Positions 17,401 through 23,463 of a stretch of DNA of 37,443 nucleotides are shown in pieces. This DNA comes from Methanobacteriota archaeon. Its GTDB lineage: Archaea; Thermoplasmatota; Poseidoniia; Poseidoniales; Thalassarchaeaceae. The notes beneath the pieces are model-generated. The model saw only the letters and a program-made list of their open reading frames with translations. It did not search any database and had not been told where the DNA came from. A program made the translations under genes and the position numbers. The stretch spans positions 25,320-62,762 of the forward strand of contig WTHQ01000006.1 of NCBI GenBank assembly GCA_011523055.1. The letters run 5' to 3'. Numbering within the stretch: the first letter of the stretch is position 1; each line of letters begins with the position of its first letter.

Positions 17401-20329
17401 CGTCGCCCTCAACTTCAACCTGGATGGATCTGACGATGGCTTCAGCATCAACTCATTCTCCATACTCTCCAATGGCTCATGGTCGGTCAGGATGGTTCTT
17501 GACTCAGACACCCCGAGGGGGAATCACCTCGTGGAGGCAACATACCTACCTGCAGTACCGTACTTCCAACAGAGCGAGGCGTCGGCGACATTCGACAGTC
17601 GTGGATTCACGTTGACGACCATCCTCGCCCCCTTGGATCTCGATCCTGATGGCAGAACTGTCAGAGGGGAGGACATGACCGTCAACGTCTCCCTGATAGA
17701 CAACACCGGAAGCCCAGTCGCCGGATCCACAATCTCCTTCACGGTCAATGGGCAGTTCAACGGAACGGCCCTCACGGACCAAGAGGGGTTGGCGAGCTAC
17801 ACCTTCACGGTCGACGAGAGGGAGAGCATCGGCTTCATGGATCTCTCCGCGACATTCTCCGGCCTCGCAGGCACCACTGGCCTCTCCAGCAGCACCGACT
17901 CGACCAGAGTGATCATACTGGCCCCCACCGTGATCGATATAGCCACGATATCGGGAAGCGGAATAGCAGGGGAAACCATAACTATCGCAGGGACCCTTTT
18001 GGACGAGCACGGCGAGATGCTCATCGACTCGGACGCACCCTCATCCGGCGTCGTGCGACTCTCGATCGACGGGGTCCCAATGGGTCCAGAATACACGGTG
18101 CTCACAAATCAAAGCGATGGGAGCTGGACCATAACGATACCAATCCCCATCGACGTTGAGTTCGGCTCCCACAACGCTACTGTGGATTTCCTCGGTGGGT
18201 TCACCTGGGTTGATCCAATGGGCCAAGGGGACACTCTGAACCCAGATTTCTACCTCCCATCCTCAGCCACGGCGGAGTACAACGCCACACAGACCTCGCA
18301 GGTCATCATCGTGACCCCCCCAACCACGATCGACAGGAACGACCTCCTCCTGATTGAGGGAAGGGTCACCGACGGCATAGGCCGGGTTCTACCGGGCCGC
18401 TCGATCTCAATATCGATCGAGGGAACGTTCGTCACCGACTCCATCGCTGATACCGAGGGGAACTTCTCGGTCTACCTGCCAATCCCCTCGGACATGCAAC
18501 TCGGTCCGAGAGTCGTGCGAGCAGCCTTCCTAGGCGAGGTTTTCGTCCTCCCGTCCAATGGGAGCACAGTCTTCACTGTCTACGCCCCCACCACAGTCAC
18601 GCTAGACCGACTCTCGCCTGCCGCCGTCGGTGACCAAATAGCAATCAGTGGAGCCGTGACGGACAACCTTCCTGGTGGAATCCTCCCGAACCACACTGTC
18701 GAGGTCATGGTCGATGGGGCATTCATCGGTGCTACGTTGACTGACCAGAACGGCACATGGGAACTTGCCTGGACAATCCCCGAAACTCTACTGGTGGGCA
18801 ACCACTCAATCGAGGCCATCGCGCCACAGCAGGGATACTACCGCCAGAGCACGGTCGAGGGAACCCTCTCCATTGCTTACCACACAGGCATCTCACTGGA
18901 GATCGATCAGCCCTCCGTAACGCGGGGAGACGCATGGTTCGCGACGGGGAGGCTGTATGATGACGATACAGTGGGAGCGCCAGGCCTAGTCGGACGAGAG
19001 GTCCACATCCTACTGGACGGAACGACTGTTACCACGGTGGTCACCGGCCCAAGCGGGCTCTTCTCATTCGAGCTACCCGTGGAGATGTCGATAGATAGAG
19101 GCGAGCACGAGATCGAGCTGAACTTCGATGGCGAGGAGCTCTACCTCCCGTCCTCGACGGCAACCCCCGTCATAGTCAGGGCAAACCTCGAGGTCCAAGT
19201 GATTTGGTCAGACGCCAGCGTGATCAGGAGCGACCCCAACAACCCGATCATTATGGAAGGAAGGGCGATAGAAGTCGGGGGCGATTCTGAGATCGTATCA
19301 CAGATCGACGTTACCTTGAGTTGGAACGGACAAGCGAGGCCAGCAACCGTCAATTGGGATGAGGCCACAGGCCATTTCGAGATCGATGCTCCCTCGCTTG
19401 AGTTTTATCCAGCTGGCGATTTGGAGATGACCATCACCGCATCGCCAGAGGCAGCCACGTACCTAAATGAGGGCAGCGTGAACCACACGATCCTCATGAA
19501 GGTGCCCGTATTCTTCGCATTCGAGCCCTCCTCATTCGTGATCTACGACGGGGACCGATCCATAGAAGGACGGACCATCGTCATAGCTCAGGATACCAAC
19601 GCTCCCGTAGAAGGCGTGGCGATTACGGCCATGTTGGTGAATGAGACCGGGACGATCTTCTCTGTGACCAAGACCACAGACAGCGATGGTGTTGCAGACT
19701 ACTCCTTCGTGACCGAGTCCCCTGTCCCAGCATTCTCCCAGAGCAGGCACTGGGGGGCCCTGGCCATTGACTTCACCACGGATTCTGAGATACTGGACCC
19801 TCAGGACAGAATTTGGTTGACAGTGGCGCACGGTGGGCTAAATGTGACCTACTTCGTGGAGGAGGCTCCAATCCTTGGTGAGCAAGCAATAGCGATCGCG
19901 GGGATCGCCTTCATCGTCGCGATAGCCACGACAGTCCTGATCAGGCGGAGGAGGTCGAGGAGGTTGCGTGAGTTCTCAAACATATTCGGATACGCTGCCG
20001 AGCTCCTGGCAGCAGGCGATGAGATCAGGCAAGCCATCTACAACTGCTACGAGGGACTGGTGTCTGTTCTACAGAGAAGGGGTTTCCTCAGAAGGGACTT
20101 CGAGACAGTTAGGGAGTTCGAGATAGCCATTAGGCAAGCCCTTCCGATAAGGGACGAGGCCCTAGTAGCCCTTGACAGGGTCTTCGAGGAGGCTAGGTAC
20201 TCCTCGCACGAGCTCGGCGAATCGGAAAGGGAGAGGGCGAAGGCCGCTCTCGCCGACGTGCTCAGAGCGATAGACGAGCTAAGGGATATACCAGACAGGG
20301 TCCCAGAAGGCCGTGAGGATGAGGCCTAG
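11417..20329 (+). CDS. Giant (2970-aa) anchored surface protein: TSP3-type Ca2+ repeats, transglutaminase-like domain, Ig-like repeats, DUF4129-like tail
   Basis: Signal peptide at residues 1-37. Residues 40-715: many D-x-D-x-D-G-x-x-D units (DSDDDGLPDGWE, DTDGDGLNDSRE, DTDGDGIPDGEE), the calcium-binding thrombospondin type 3 pattern. Residues 900-1025: transglutaminase-like domain with Cys951 in SCDEYSTTFALMLRTLGIPAR, but HxWVE and FDPTP appear here as TSWVE and FQACP. Residues 1100-1600: further beta-rich sequence. Residues 1630-2805: roughly ten degenerate Ig-like repeats of about 100 residues (A-G-x-x-x-x-I-x-G-x-x-x-D, G-x-F-x-x-x-x-P). Membrane helix at about 2822-2842 (QAIAIAGIAFIVAIATTVLI), then a basic stretch and an alpha-helical domain resembling DUF4129, a common C-terminal partner of transglutaminase domains. 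N-x-S/T sequons are abundant, suggesting glycosylation. A weak TATA-like CTTAAG at 11386-11391 would give a leaderless start. Likely role, inferred: adhesion or surface sensing. Confidence 0.88.
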   Translation: MNRPHGLPRRRSAVAIVALMMLSTASILHIGSMRAAASLDADGDGLAYGLEFYINTQPQDWDSDDDGLPDGWEWKYGLDPLSPNDLNGSTGDPDGDLLTNLNEYLWGIPAGWDDVSTPSILDNGVWWNGTVPVSNWDEESAMQIIQGNGSDGVDEDPAGNLCTNGFDDDFDGLVDSADPDFDGDADCASNDDDGDGLIDEDVDGWDTDGDGMDDGWEIAFGLDPTDGTGEDGAYGDPDNDGLLNLWEYVNPAWSTRDGSTFPPTQYFQPGPDNGTETETPCDPVLALGPGGCAFLTAEVDGITFTDPYSNDTDGDGLNDSREALILLTDPTAVDTDNDGISDGVEVNGSYGNPPLGSDPRNNNTDGDPFDDGVEDSNFDGNVDPGETDPTRIEDDGDADEDGIPNYIENITCTMWDLPDTDFGGVNDGTEGDSHGTDPCASTSIVNATVGDWDPLSQQITLNSSLGIPPGPNWRSPDAMLGVYITQSGARTAFTWARVDNLTLDLVQPSPPNNTVWINVLNGSWCWNNTAGVVNDPWCDDDYADTDGDGLADWEEVLSVYGYLSDPTLVDTDSDGVDDWTEVWLDGTNPGEPCSNRLDTDSDGLNDYFENSTGCDLTYGSTSLTNGSTDGWVTLWNVSDSDEGGVGDLQEYLDGTNPQNNPSDDQNPLDTDGDGVPDLNEEQGGTDPENPDTDGDGIPDGEEIFLGLDPLNSSSNWGPNDVIAFAFNEADSANASITPFYRWYTFDEYLNGSWGLNQSAYGLTQLQLSQDIQGGIADQSAWDGGTNLWEITYIYPGLGQPGSQAILPYNLINIESMVEPDVTINITNSTRDLLIDDSFLSSLNVNVPDYNLSDIQKQESIPYAGSPYALSYPVNDDTNRTMEISNQVVAASGAFSAWDKIESISDFLTNGNSTVQFNWSSSGSGFNQASQGPDGPRDISRWILEDSRLGSCDEYSTTFALMLRTLGIPARKVTGLSGGVQDTDRTAHTFYGRHVTSWVEAHLQTNENLGGVDLGWQPFQACPPAPPISVLDVNRTIGTHDRNASEELSFQARIVYSENGTPVQNVSVRTHLIPQSLALNPPFYGSLSAFGSAETNETGWFTITSNTSSVTYSRPGLAAFVVEVLGAGSVPYLVMTSETGLAQSPAEAWGLNLTDDPSITISDPQPIELPSVGAGVTTDLEGSFMWENPDLSDPSDLDDDTSGTPAFEIFLEYTTVTEGVVNISTNVSDLGFFQFPITIGENEPLGPLDARIWFPGWREDGLPPSTAAAHVRPMGIDFQMNVTLAPDLVLTLEGGYANSSLLGINEDVNINGSALSRGDTPEPMNGTLFLDMRSAESSGNFTPISSWTLNDSSWSQQPGEFQITWNFSENRVPIPSGLVDVRFRYQADGLFASDFELFEDTFGILGYLKIEYALEPSLRGVEATVEVSMTDHTGTPLQTYPGVFSLDYNGSSAWTQNTSTSSLEVVWTPGDSVNTPAGDYPWVLNYSGSQYIKPLSNVDSHRLQALTQVTWSLDRDWFHRNSTGFANGSLIDIGLATPVTGNNTTVSLTLSIPDGSGQGTFQVPIGEGELDTATGDFSVEFTAPRSIPSSVYEMQINFDFYMGQDGEGPYYVMPFSGNLFEQMGLESEFSIAPTPQQVEVVAGTEFQVSGRVTDAADNSALSGVEAFLWLDLGGLNETLLVSSTTDQSGNVTLNATMPANTPPGMMNLTMIVLDDLDDAIDSEGATRRTGNQSGLVAIVIVQSGVSIESAPTSVIAGQSFSLAGRVIDDVDSNRTVNGPLALQVRFLNDESETLIQSVLTLANGSFSLTVPTDPQSNGITSGNKTLIVSVINGSSPYYLTSSGITDILVIGVTQFTQLKPNLPTTADRGDAFEFSSILVEASNDDLGIEGAQVTARFHHTWVAPEVTLSNGSATFQFLIPPEHPLGLIQIQFFFNGSSTLLPTNSSTFKLTVRSETQLSINPITGNPVAGGAFDITGTLLSGNGSTLVNRVGTPLSVALNFNLDGSDDGFSINSFSILSNGSWSVRMVLDSDTPRGNHLVEATYLPAVPYFQQSEASATFDSRGFTLTTILAPLDLDPDGRTVRGEDMTVNVSLIDNTGSPVAGSTISFTVNGQFNGTALTDQEGLASYTFTVDERESIGFMDLSATFSGLAGTTGLSSSTDSTRVIILAPTVIDIATISGSGIAGETITIAGTLLDEHGEMLIDSDAPSSGVVRLSIDGVPMGPEYTVLTNQSDGSWTITIPIPIDVEFGSHNATVDFLGGFTWVDPMGQGDTLNPDFYLPSSATAEYNATQTSQVIIVTPPTTIDRNDLLLIEGRVTDGIGRVLPGRSISISIEGTFVTDSIADTEGNFSVYLPIPSDMQLGPRVVRAAFLGEVFVLPSNGSTVFTVYAPTTVTLDRLSPAAVGDQIAISGAVTDNLPGGILPNHTVEVMVDGAFIGATLTDQNGTWELAWTIPETLLVGNHSIEAIAPQQGYYRQSTVEGTLSIAYHTGISLEIDQPSVTRGDAWFATGRLYDDDTVGAPGLVGREVHILLDGTTVTTVVTGPSGLFSFELPVEMSIDRGEHEIELNFDGEELYLPSSTATPVIVRANLEVQVIWSDASVIRSDPNNPIIMEGRAIEVGGDSEIVSQIDVTLSWNGQARPATVNWDEATGHFEIDAPSLEFYPAGDLEMTITASPEAATYLNEGSVNHTILMKVPVFFAFEPSSFVIYDGDRSIEGRTIVIAQDTNAPVEGVAITAMLVNETGTIFSVTKTTDSDGVADYSFVTESPVPAFSQSRHWGALAIDFTTDSEILDPQDRIWLTVAHGGLNVTYFVEEAPILGEQAIAIAGIAFIVAIATTVLIRRRRSRRLREFSNIFGYAAELLAAGDEIRQAIYNCYEGLVSVLQRRGFLRRDFETVREFEIAIRQALPIRDEALVALDRVFEEARYSSHELGESERERAKAALADVLRAIDELRDIPDRVPEGREDEA

Positions 20330-20331
20330 GC

Positions 20332-20739
20332 TCAATCGAACAGGAGGCCGACCCTGCCCTCAGAGGCGACAGCCCCCAATAGGGTCGATGCGTCTGCGTG
20401 TCTGAGCAACTCAAGTTGGCCACTAGAGTCACTTCTCAGTAGAACCTCGACCCCGTGTTCGACTTCCCTCTGGAACACGCTGACCTCCCCGTTCATGGCA
20501 GTCTCGATGTCAACGACCTTCCCACTAACTCGCCTCGCCTCGCTCCGAAGGTCCTCGTTAAATTGAATCTTAGAGGTAGGAATAGAATCTTGATGAAGCT
20601 TGGTAGCCTCACGGAGTTCCGGAGTTTGCAAGAAAGCCTTGTGATTGGCCTCTGCAGTTGGTTCGAGCCCCAACGAGCTGAGCGAATCGCCCAAGTAGTT
20701 TGATCGGGGGTATTGAACCTCGACTGGCCTCCATTGCAT
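20332..20739 (-). CDS. Uncharacterised protein encoded downstream of the XPD helicase
   Basis: Not recognised. About 135 residues from ATG 20739 (MQWRPVEVQYP); an in-frame TTG at 20751 is an alternative. No signal peptide or membrane segment; mixed charge, one predicted helical stretch (TPELREATKLHQDS), and a C-terminal half of alternating hydrophobic residues (VSVFQREVEHGVEVLLR, GQLELLRHAD) that suggests beta strands. It follows the helicase in the same direction after 35 nt, so it is probably co-transcribed. Its stop lies 2 bp from the stop of the giant surface gene on the other strand. No function is proposed. Confidence 0.55.
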   Translation of the reverse strand: MQWRPVEVQYPRSNYLGDSLSSLGLEPTAEANHKAFLQTPELREATKLHQDSIPTSKIQFNEDLRSEARRVSGKVVDIETAMNGEVSVFQREVEHGVEVLLRSDSSGQLELLRHADASTLLGAVASEGRVGLLFD

Positions 20740-20774
20740 GCTATTTGCCAAGTGGCGGCCTCCAATAAACTATG

Positions 20775-22742
20775 TCAGGGGTACCTCATGAAGAATCTGC
20801 GTGTTAGGCGACCAGTCATGTCCGGGTCTGTGGATGGGATTGTAATCAAGTCGTTTGGCATCAGCTTGGAGTACGACCTGTTCAATAGGCGATTTTCGAG
20901 AACCACGAGAATTGCCCTGTCCTCCTCCTTTCTGATTGGCCTTCCTAAAGCTTGCAATACGCTGTTCACTGCCGGTTGCGAAGAAGAGTAGCGCCACCCC
21001 CTCTCCCTTCCGAACCGACTTGAGAGATAATCGACAGTTGCCGTTTGTCTTGATGAGGGGGGAGGAAGTGGGAGCCCCAGGGTTATGGCCGCGGATAGAA
21101 CCCCGCCAGAGTAGTCTACCCCCTCTGAGAACCTACCGCCCATCACCGCGATCAACGCTGTCTTCTTTCCAGGGTCGCCCAGTCCACTCAGGATGTTGGT
21201 GACGTCCTGTTTGCTCATATCTGCAGATTCCATTTTTATGCGGAAAGATGCAGGTACCCAGTTGACGTTGTCCACGAGCTCACCCAACATGTTGTAGCTC
21301 GGCGCGAAAATTGCAACGTTACCAGGACACTCAGTGAGCACCTCGGATATGTGCTCCCTTATTCGATATAGGTTTGACTCACTTCTGGAGGTGTATTTCG
21401 TCGTTACGTCCGAACAGATCAAGATCGGCCTTTGATCAGTTGGGAAAGGAGAACTGTAGCTTCGCTGAATGCTGGAATTGGGAATGGCCCCCAAGAGGTC
21501 AGCATACATGGATGTTGGATGGAGTGTTCCCGACATGAAGATCGACCCGGCGGACCCCGAGATGACTTCAGATGAAACCACAGATGGGTCCAACAGACAG
21601 CTAGTGACTCTGCCTTCTTCCCCCAACACGTCGAAAACAAGGGCCATGGCATCAGATTTTTCAAAACGCACAAGCGCTTCGAGGAAGGACAGCAGCCTGT
21701 AACAAAATGTCCCATTACCCTCCTCTTCCTCATCGACCTCGACTTGGACCTCGTTCAGGATCTTCCTCATCGAAGCATATCCAGACTCCCATGTCGTCGC
21801 TTCCTTTAGCGAGGATTCCCATGCTGATTTTAGGACCTGTAGTAGATCTCCTACCTCGACCAGAGCGTCTGAGTTGGGATCTTCGCCGACAAGCACCTTC
21901 TTACTATTCATCCAGTTCGCAACTCCTGATTCTGCCCGCCTCAGCCAACCAATCAGGTTGGAGATCTGATCCAGTGATTCCTCGGGGGCAGAATCCGCAA
22001 TGCGGGATTCCAGATATTCCTCCAATTCAAATCTAGCAGCCCTCATTCCTTTCTCAGTCAGCCTCATCTCCAGGCCCATTTTTATTCTATCAGGGAGATT
22101 GTGCGCTTCGTCGATTATGATCAAAGTTGAACCAATTTCAATCGACATCGAGGGCAATGAGGATTGACTCACAGATTCCACGAAAACATGGTTGTAGTCC
22201 AGAACGATTACATCAGCCTCTCTGGCAGCCTCTATGCTGCACATGTAGGGACAGGTTCCTTCTGCATTGGCATATCTGATCACCTCTTCCACGTGTCGAG
22301 GCTCCCGGAGTATCCATTGTTTGAGTTGGGATCTTCTACCTCCTTTGGCCTTCTCTGAGACCCCTTCCTCGCAGAAGCATTGCCTATCCACCGATAGCTT
22401 CCCGCACATCGACTCTCTTCCGATGAGGTCCACTATGGAGACGCCTCCTTGGGCATTAGTTTCAATCCCATTCAATTGGCGCAGGGTTTCTACGACAATC
22501 TTGTGTTGACTCTGCCTTCCAGTCAGGAACAGGATCTTCTCGACACCATCGATTTTTTTGGCTGCGGCAAGGGCTGAGGCGAGTGAAGCAGCTGTTTTGC
22601 CAAGTCCTGTGGGAGCCTCGGCAATCATTGTTTTCCTATTCTCCAATGCAAAGAAGGCGTCGGCCATGAATTGCCCCTGCTGATCTCGAGCAAATGAGTG
22701 GGCGAAATGTTCCATCCAAGGAGTGGCCTCATCTCCAACCAT
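20775..22742 (-). CDS. XPD/Rad3-family (DinG-like) superfamily 2 DNA helicase with Fe-S cluster
   Basis: 655 residues. Walker A is AEAPTGLGKTA (Lys49); the DEAH box is in LIIIDEAHNLPDRI; motif VI is QALGRPIRKEEDRA. Between Walker A and the DEAH box sit five cysteines (C113, C122, C124, C164, C168; SMCGK, RQCFCEE, GTCPYMC). That is the place where XPD, FancJ and DinG bind a 4Fe-4S cluster needed for 5'-3' unwinding. An Arch-like helical insertion follows the DEAH box. In archaea XPD homologues take part in DNA repair, not general transcription initiation. On the minus strand a TCTTATT element (22769-22775) sits about 30 bp before ATG 22742, consistent with a leaderless transcript. The small unknown gene downstream may be co-expressed. 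Confidence 0.92.
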   Translation of the reverse strand: MVGDEATPWMEHFAHSFARDQQGQFMADAFFALENRKTMIAEAPTGLGKTAASLASALAAAKKIDGVEKILFLTGRQSQHKIVVETLRQLNGIETNAQGGVSIVDLIGRESMCGKLSVDRQCFCEEGVSEKAKGGRRSQLKQWILREPRHVEEVIRYANAEGTCPYMCSIEAAREADVIVLDYNHVFVESVSQSSLPSMSIEIGSTLIIIDEAHNLPDRIKMGLEMRLTEKGMRAARFELEEYLESRIADSAPEESLDQISNLIGWLRRAESGVANWMNSKKVLVGEDPNSDALVEVGDLLQVLKSAWESSLKEATTWESGYASMRKILNEVQVEVDEEEEGNGTFCYRLLSFLEALVRFEKSDAMALVFDVLGEEGRVTSCLLDPSVVSSEVISGSAGSIFMSGTLHPTSMYADLLGAIPNSSIQRSYSSPFPTDQRPILICSDVTTKYTSRSESNLYRIREHISEVLTECPGNVAIFAPSYNMLGELVDNVNWVPASFRIKMESADMSKQDVTNILSGLGDPGKKTALIAVMGGRFSEGVDYSGGVLSAAITLGLPLPPPSSRQTATVDYLSSRFGRERGWRYSSSQPAVNSVLQALGRPIRKEEDRAILVVLENRLLNRSYSKLMPNDLITIPSTDPDMTGRLTRRFFMRYP

Positions 22743-22841
22743 TGTTGTCGCACTGAATTCGGCCGGCCAATAAGATTGGGATTAGTGCGAGGACTCAGGT
22801 CAGCAGTGCTTGGACATGTTCACACTTCGCCAAGGGTCCTT

Positions 22842-22870
22842 GTCAGACACCCTGGTCGAGGGTTTCTGAC
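22842..22870. other. Imperfect inverted repeat (stem-loop) in the XPD-RHH intergenic region
   Basis: GTCAGACACCC and GGGTTTCTGAC form an 11-bp stem with one mismatch around the 7-nt loop TGGTCGA. It lies about 100 bp upstream of the XPD start and about 110 bp beyond the RHH stop. It could be an RNA hairpin at the end of the RHH transcript or a DNA-binding site. Seen by eye only. Confidence 0.45.
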
Positions 22871-22908
22871 CCAATCTAGAGGATAAACCCACGAAATTAA
22901 CAGAGGGT

Positions 22909-22937
22909 GTGGAGGGGCGGGAGTTCCGCCCCCCCAC
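22909..22937 (-). terminator. GC-rich hairpin after the RHH gene, possible terminator
   Basis: GTGGAGGGGCGG pairs with CCGCCCCCCCAC (12 positions, one A/C mismatch) around the 5-nt loop GAGTT. On the minus strand it begins about 40 nt after the RHH stop codon and is followed by CCTCTGTTAATTTCG, which is only weakly T-rich. Archaeal termination mostly uses T-tracts, so a stability or processing role is equally possible. Confidence 0.4.
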
Positions 22938-22977
22938 GACATCCGAGTGCATCCCATCCCCACTCATTGTCTCCACC

Positions 22978-23340
22978 TCATGGTGTTAGTGAATCGTCAT
23001 CCTCGTTGGAAATCTTGGTAATTCGATCCTCGATGATCTCGTCAAGACTGTTCGCGAGCTCAATTTCCCTTTGCATGTAGAGCCTCGCCCCAGCTTGGAA
23101 AACGGATGCTAGGTTCTCCCCTCTCAGGGCGCAGAATCTTTCCAACGTCTTGGCCAGGTCTGCTCCTACGCTGATTTCGAGGTTTGTTCGATGATAATCT
23201 CCCTCAGAGAGGAATCTCCTGACCGATTCTCTGACTACGTCAGATCGGTTTCTGAAGCCATCTGTGCCAATCCGCTGGTCCAACCCCAATATCTGCTCCT
23301 CAGTAAGCCGAAGCGAGATGAGGGCTGTTGGTGTTGGCAT
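22978..23340 (-). CDS. Ribbon-helix-helix DNA-binding regulator, possibly with two RHH motifs
   Basis: 120 residues from ATG 23340. The N-terminal half is a standard RHH (CopG/Arc/MetJ) motif: strand ALISLRLTEEQ, helix ILGLDQRIG, the turn FRNRSDVVRE and helix SVRRFLSE. Residues about 53-95 (NLEISVGADLAKTLERF, then ENLASVFQAGARLYMQRE) again read as strand, helix, turn, helix and may be a second, divergent RHH motif, making the chain a built-in dimer. The C-terminus is acidic (NEDDDSLTP). RHH proteins bind short direct or inverted repeats with the beta ribbon in the major groove and often repress their own gene. Three 11-bp repeats lie 39-71 bp upstream of this start, between it and the divergent HD gene, and are the obvious candidate operator. 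Confidence 0.85.
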   Translation of the reverse strand: MPTPTALISLRLTEEQILGLDQRIGTDGFRNRSDVVRESVRRFLSEGDYHRTNLEISVGADLAKTLERFCALRGENLASVFQAGARLYMQREIELANSLDEIIEDRITKISNEDDDSLTP

Positions 23341-23378
23341 GGTGATCTATTCCTTGAGCCGCGTGGGCGGTATATCAA

Positions 23379-23411
23379 TGTATCACAAATGTAAGACAAT
23401 TGTATTACAAT
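23379..23411. promoter_or_regulatory. Operator-like array: three 11-bp direct repeats TGTAWNACAAW
   Basis: Units start at 23379 (TGTATCACAAA), 23390 (TGTAAGACAAT) and 23401 (TGTATTACAAT) with exactly 11-bp spacing, about one helical turn. Each unit contains the inner palindrome TGTnnnACA, and units two and three together form a 20-bp near-palindrome (23390-23409) with one mismatched pair. The array sits between a minus-strand TATA-like GATATA (23376-23371) for the RHH gene and a plus-strand CATAATTT (23420-23427) for the HD gene, so occupancy would affect both promoters. Confidence 0.7.
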
Positions 23412-23463
23412 ATTCGAATCATAATTTCCTATCCCTACATGTGGTGATTTGAAATGCGAGCCA

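Noticed and set aside
22743-22977. Known structured RNA (RNase P, SRP, 5S or box C/D RNA) in the helicase-RHH gap
   Set aside because: None of the diagnostic conserved boxes were found; only two stem-loops could be supported.
23379-23411. CRISPR array
   Set aside because: Units are only 11 bp with no spacers; the arrangement fits an operator.
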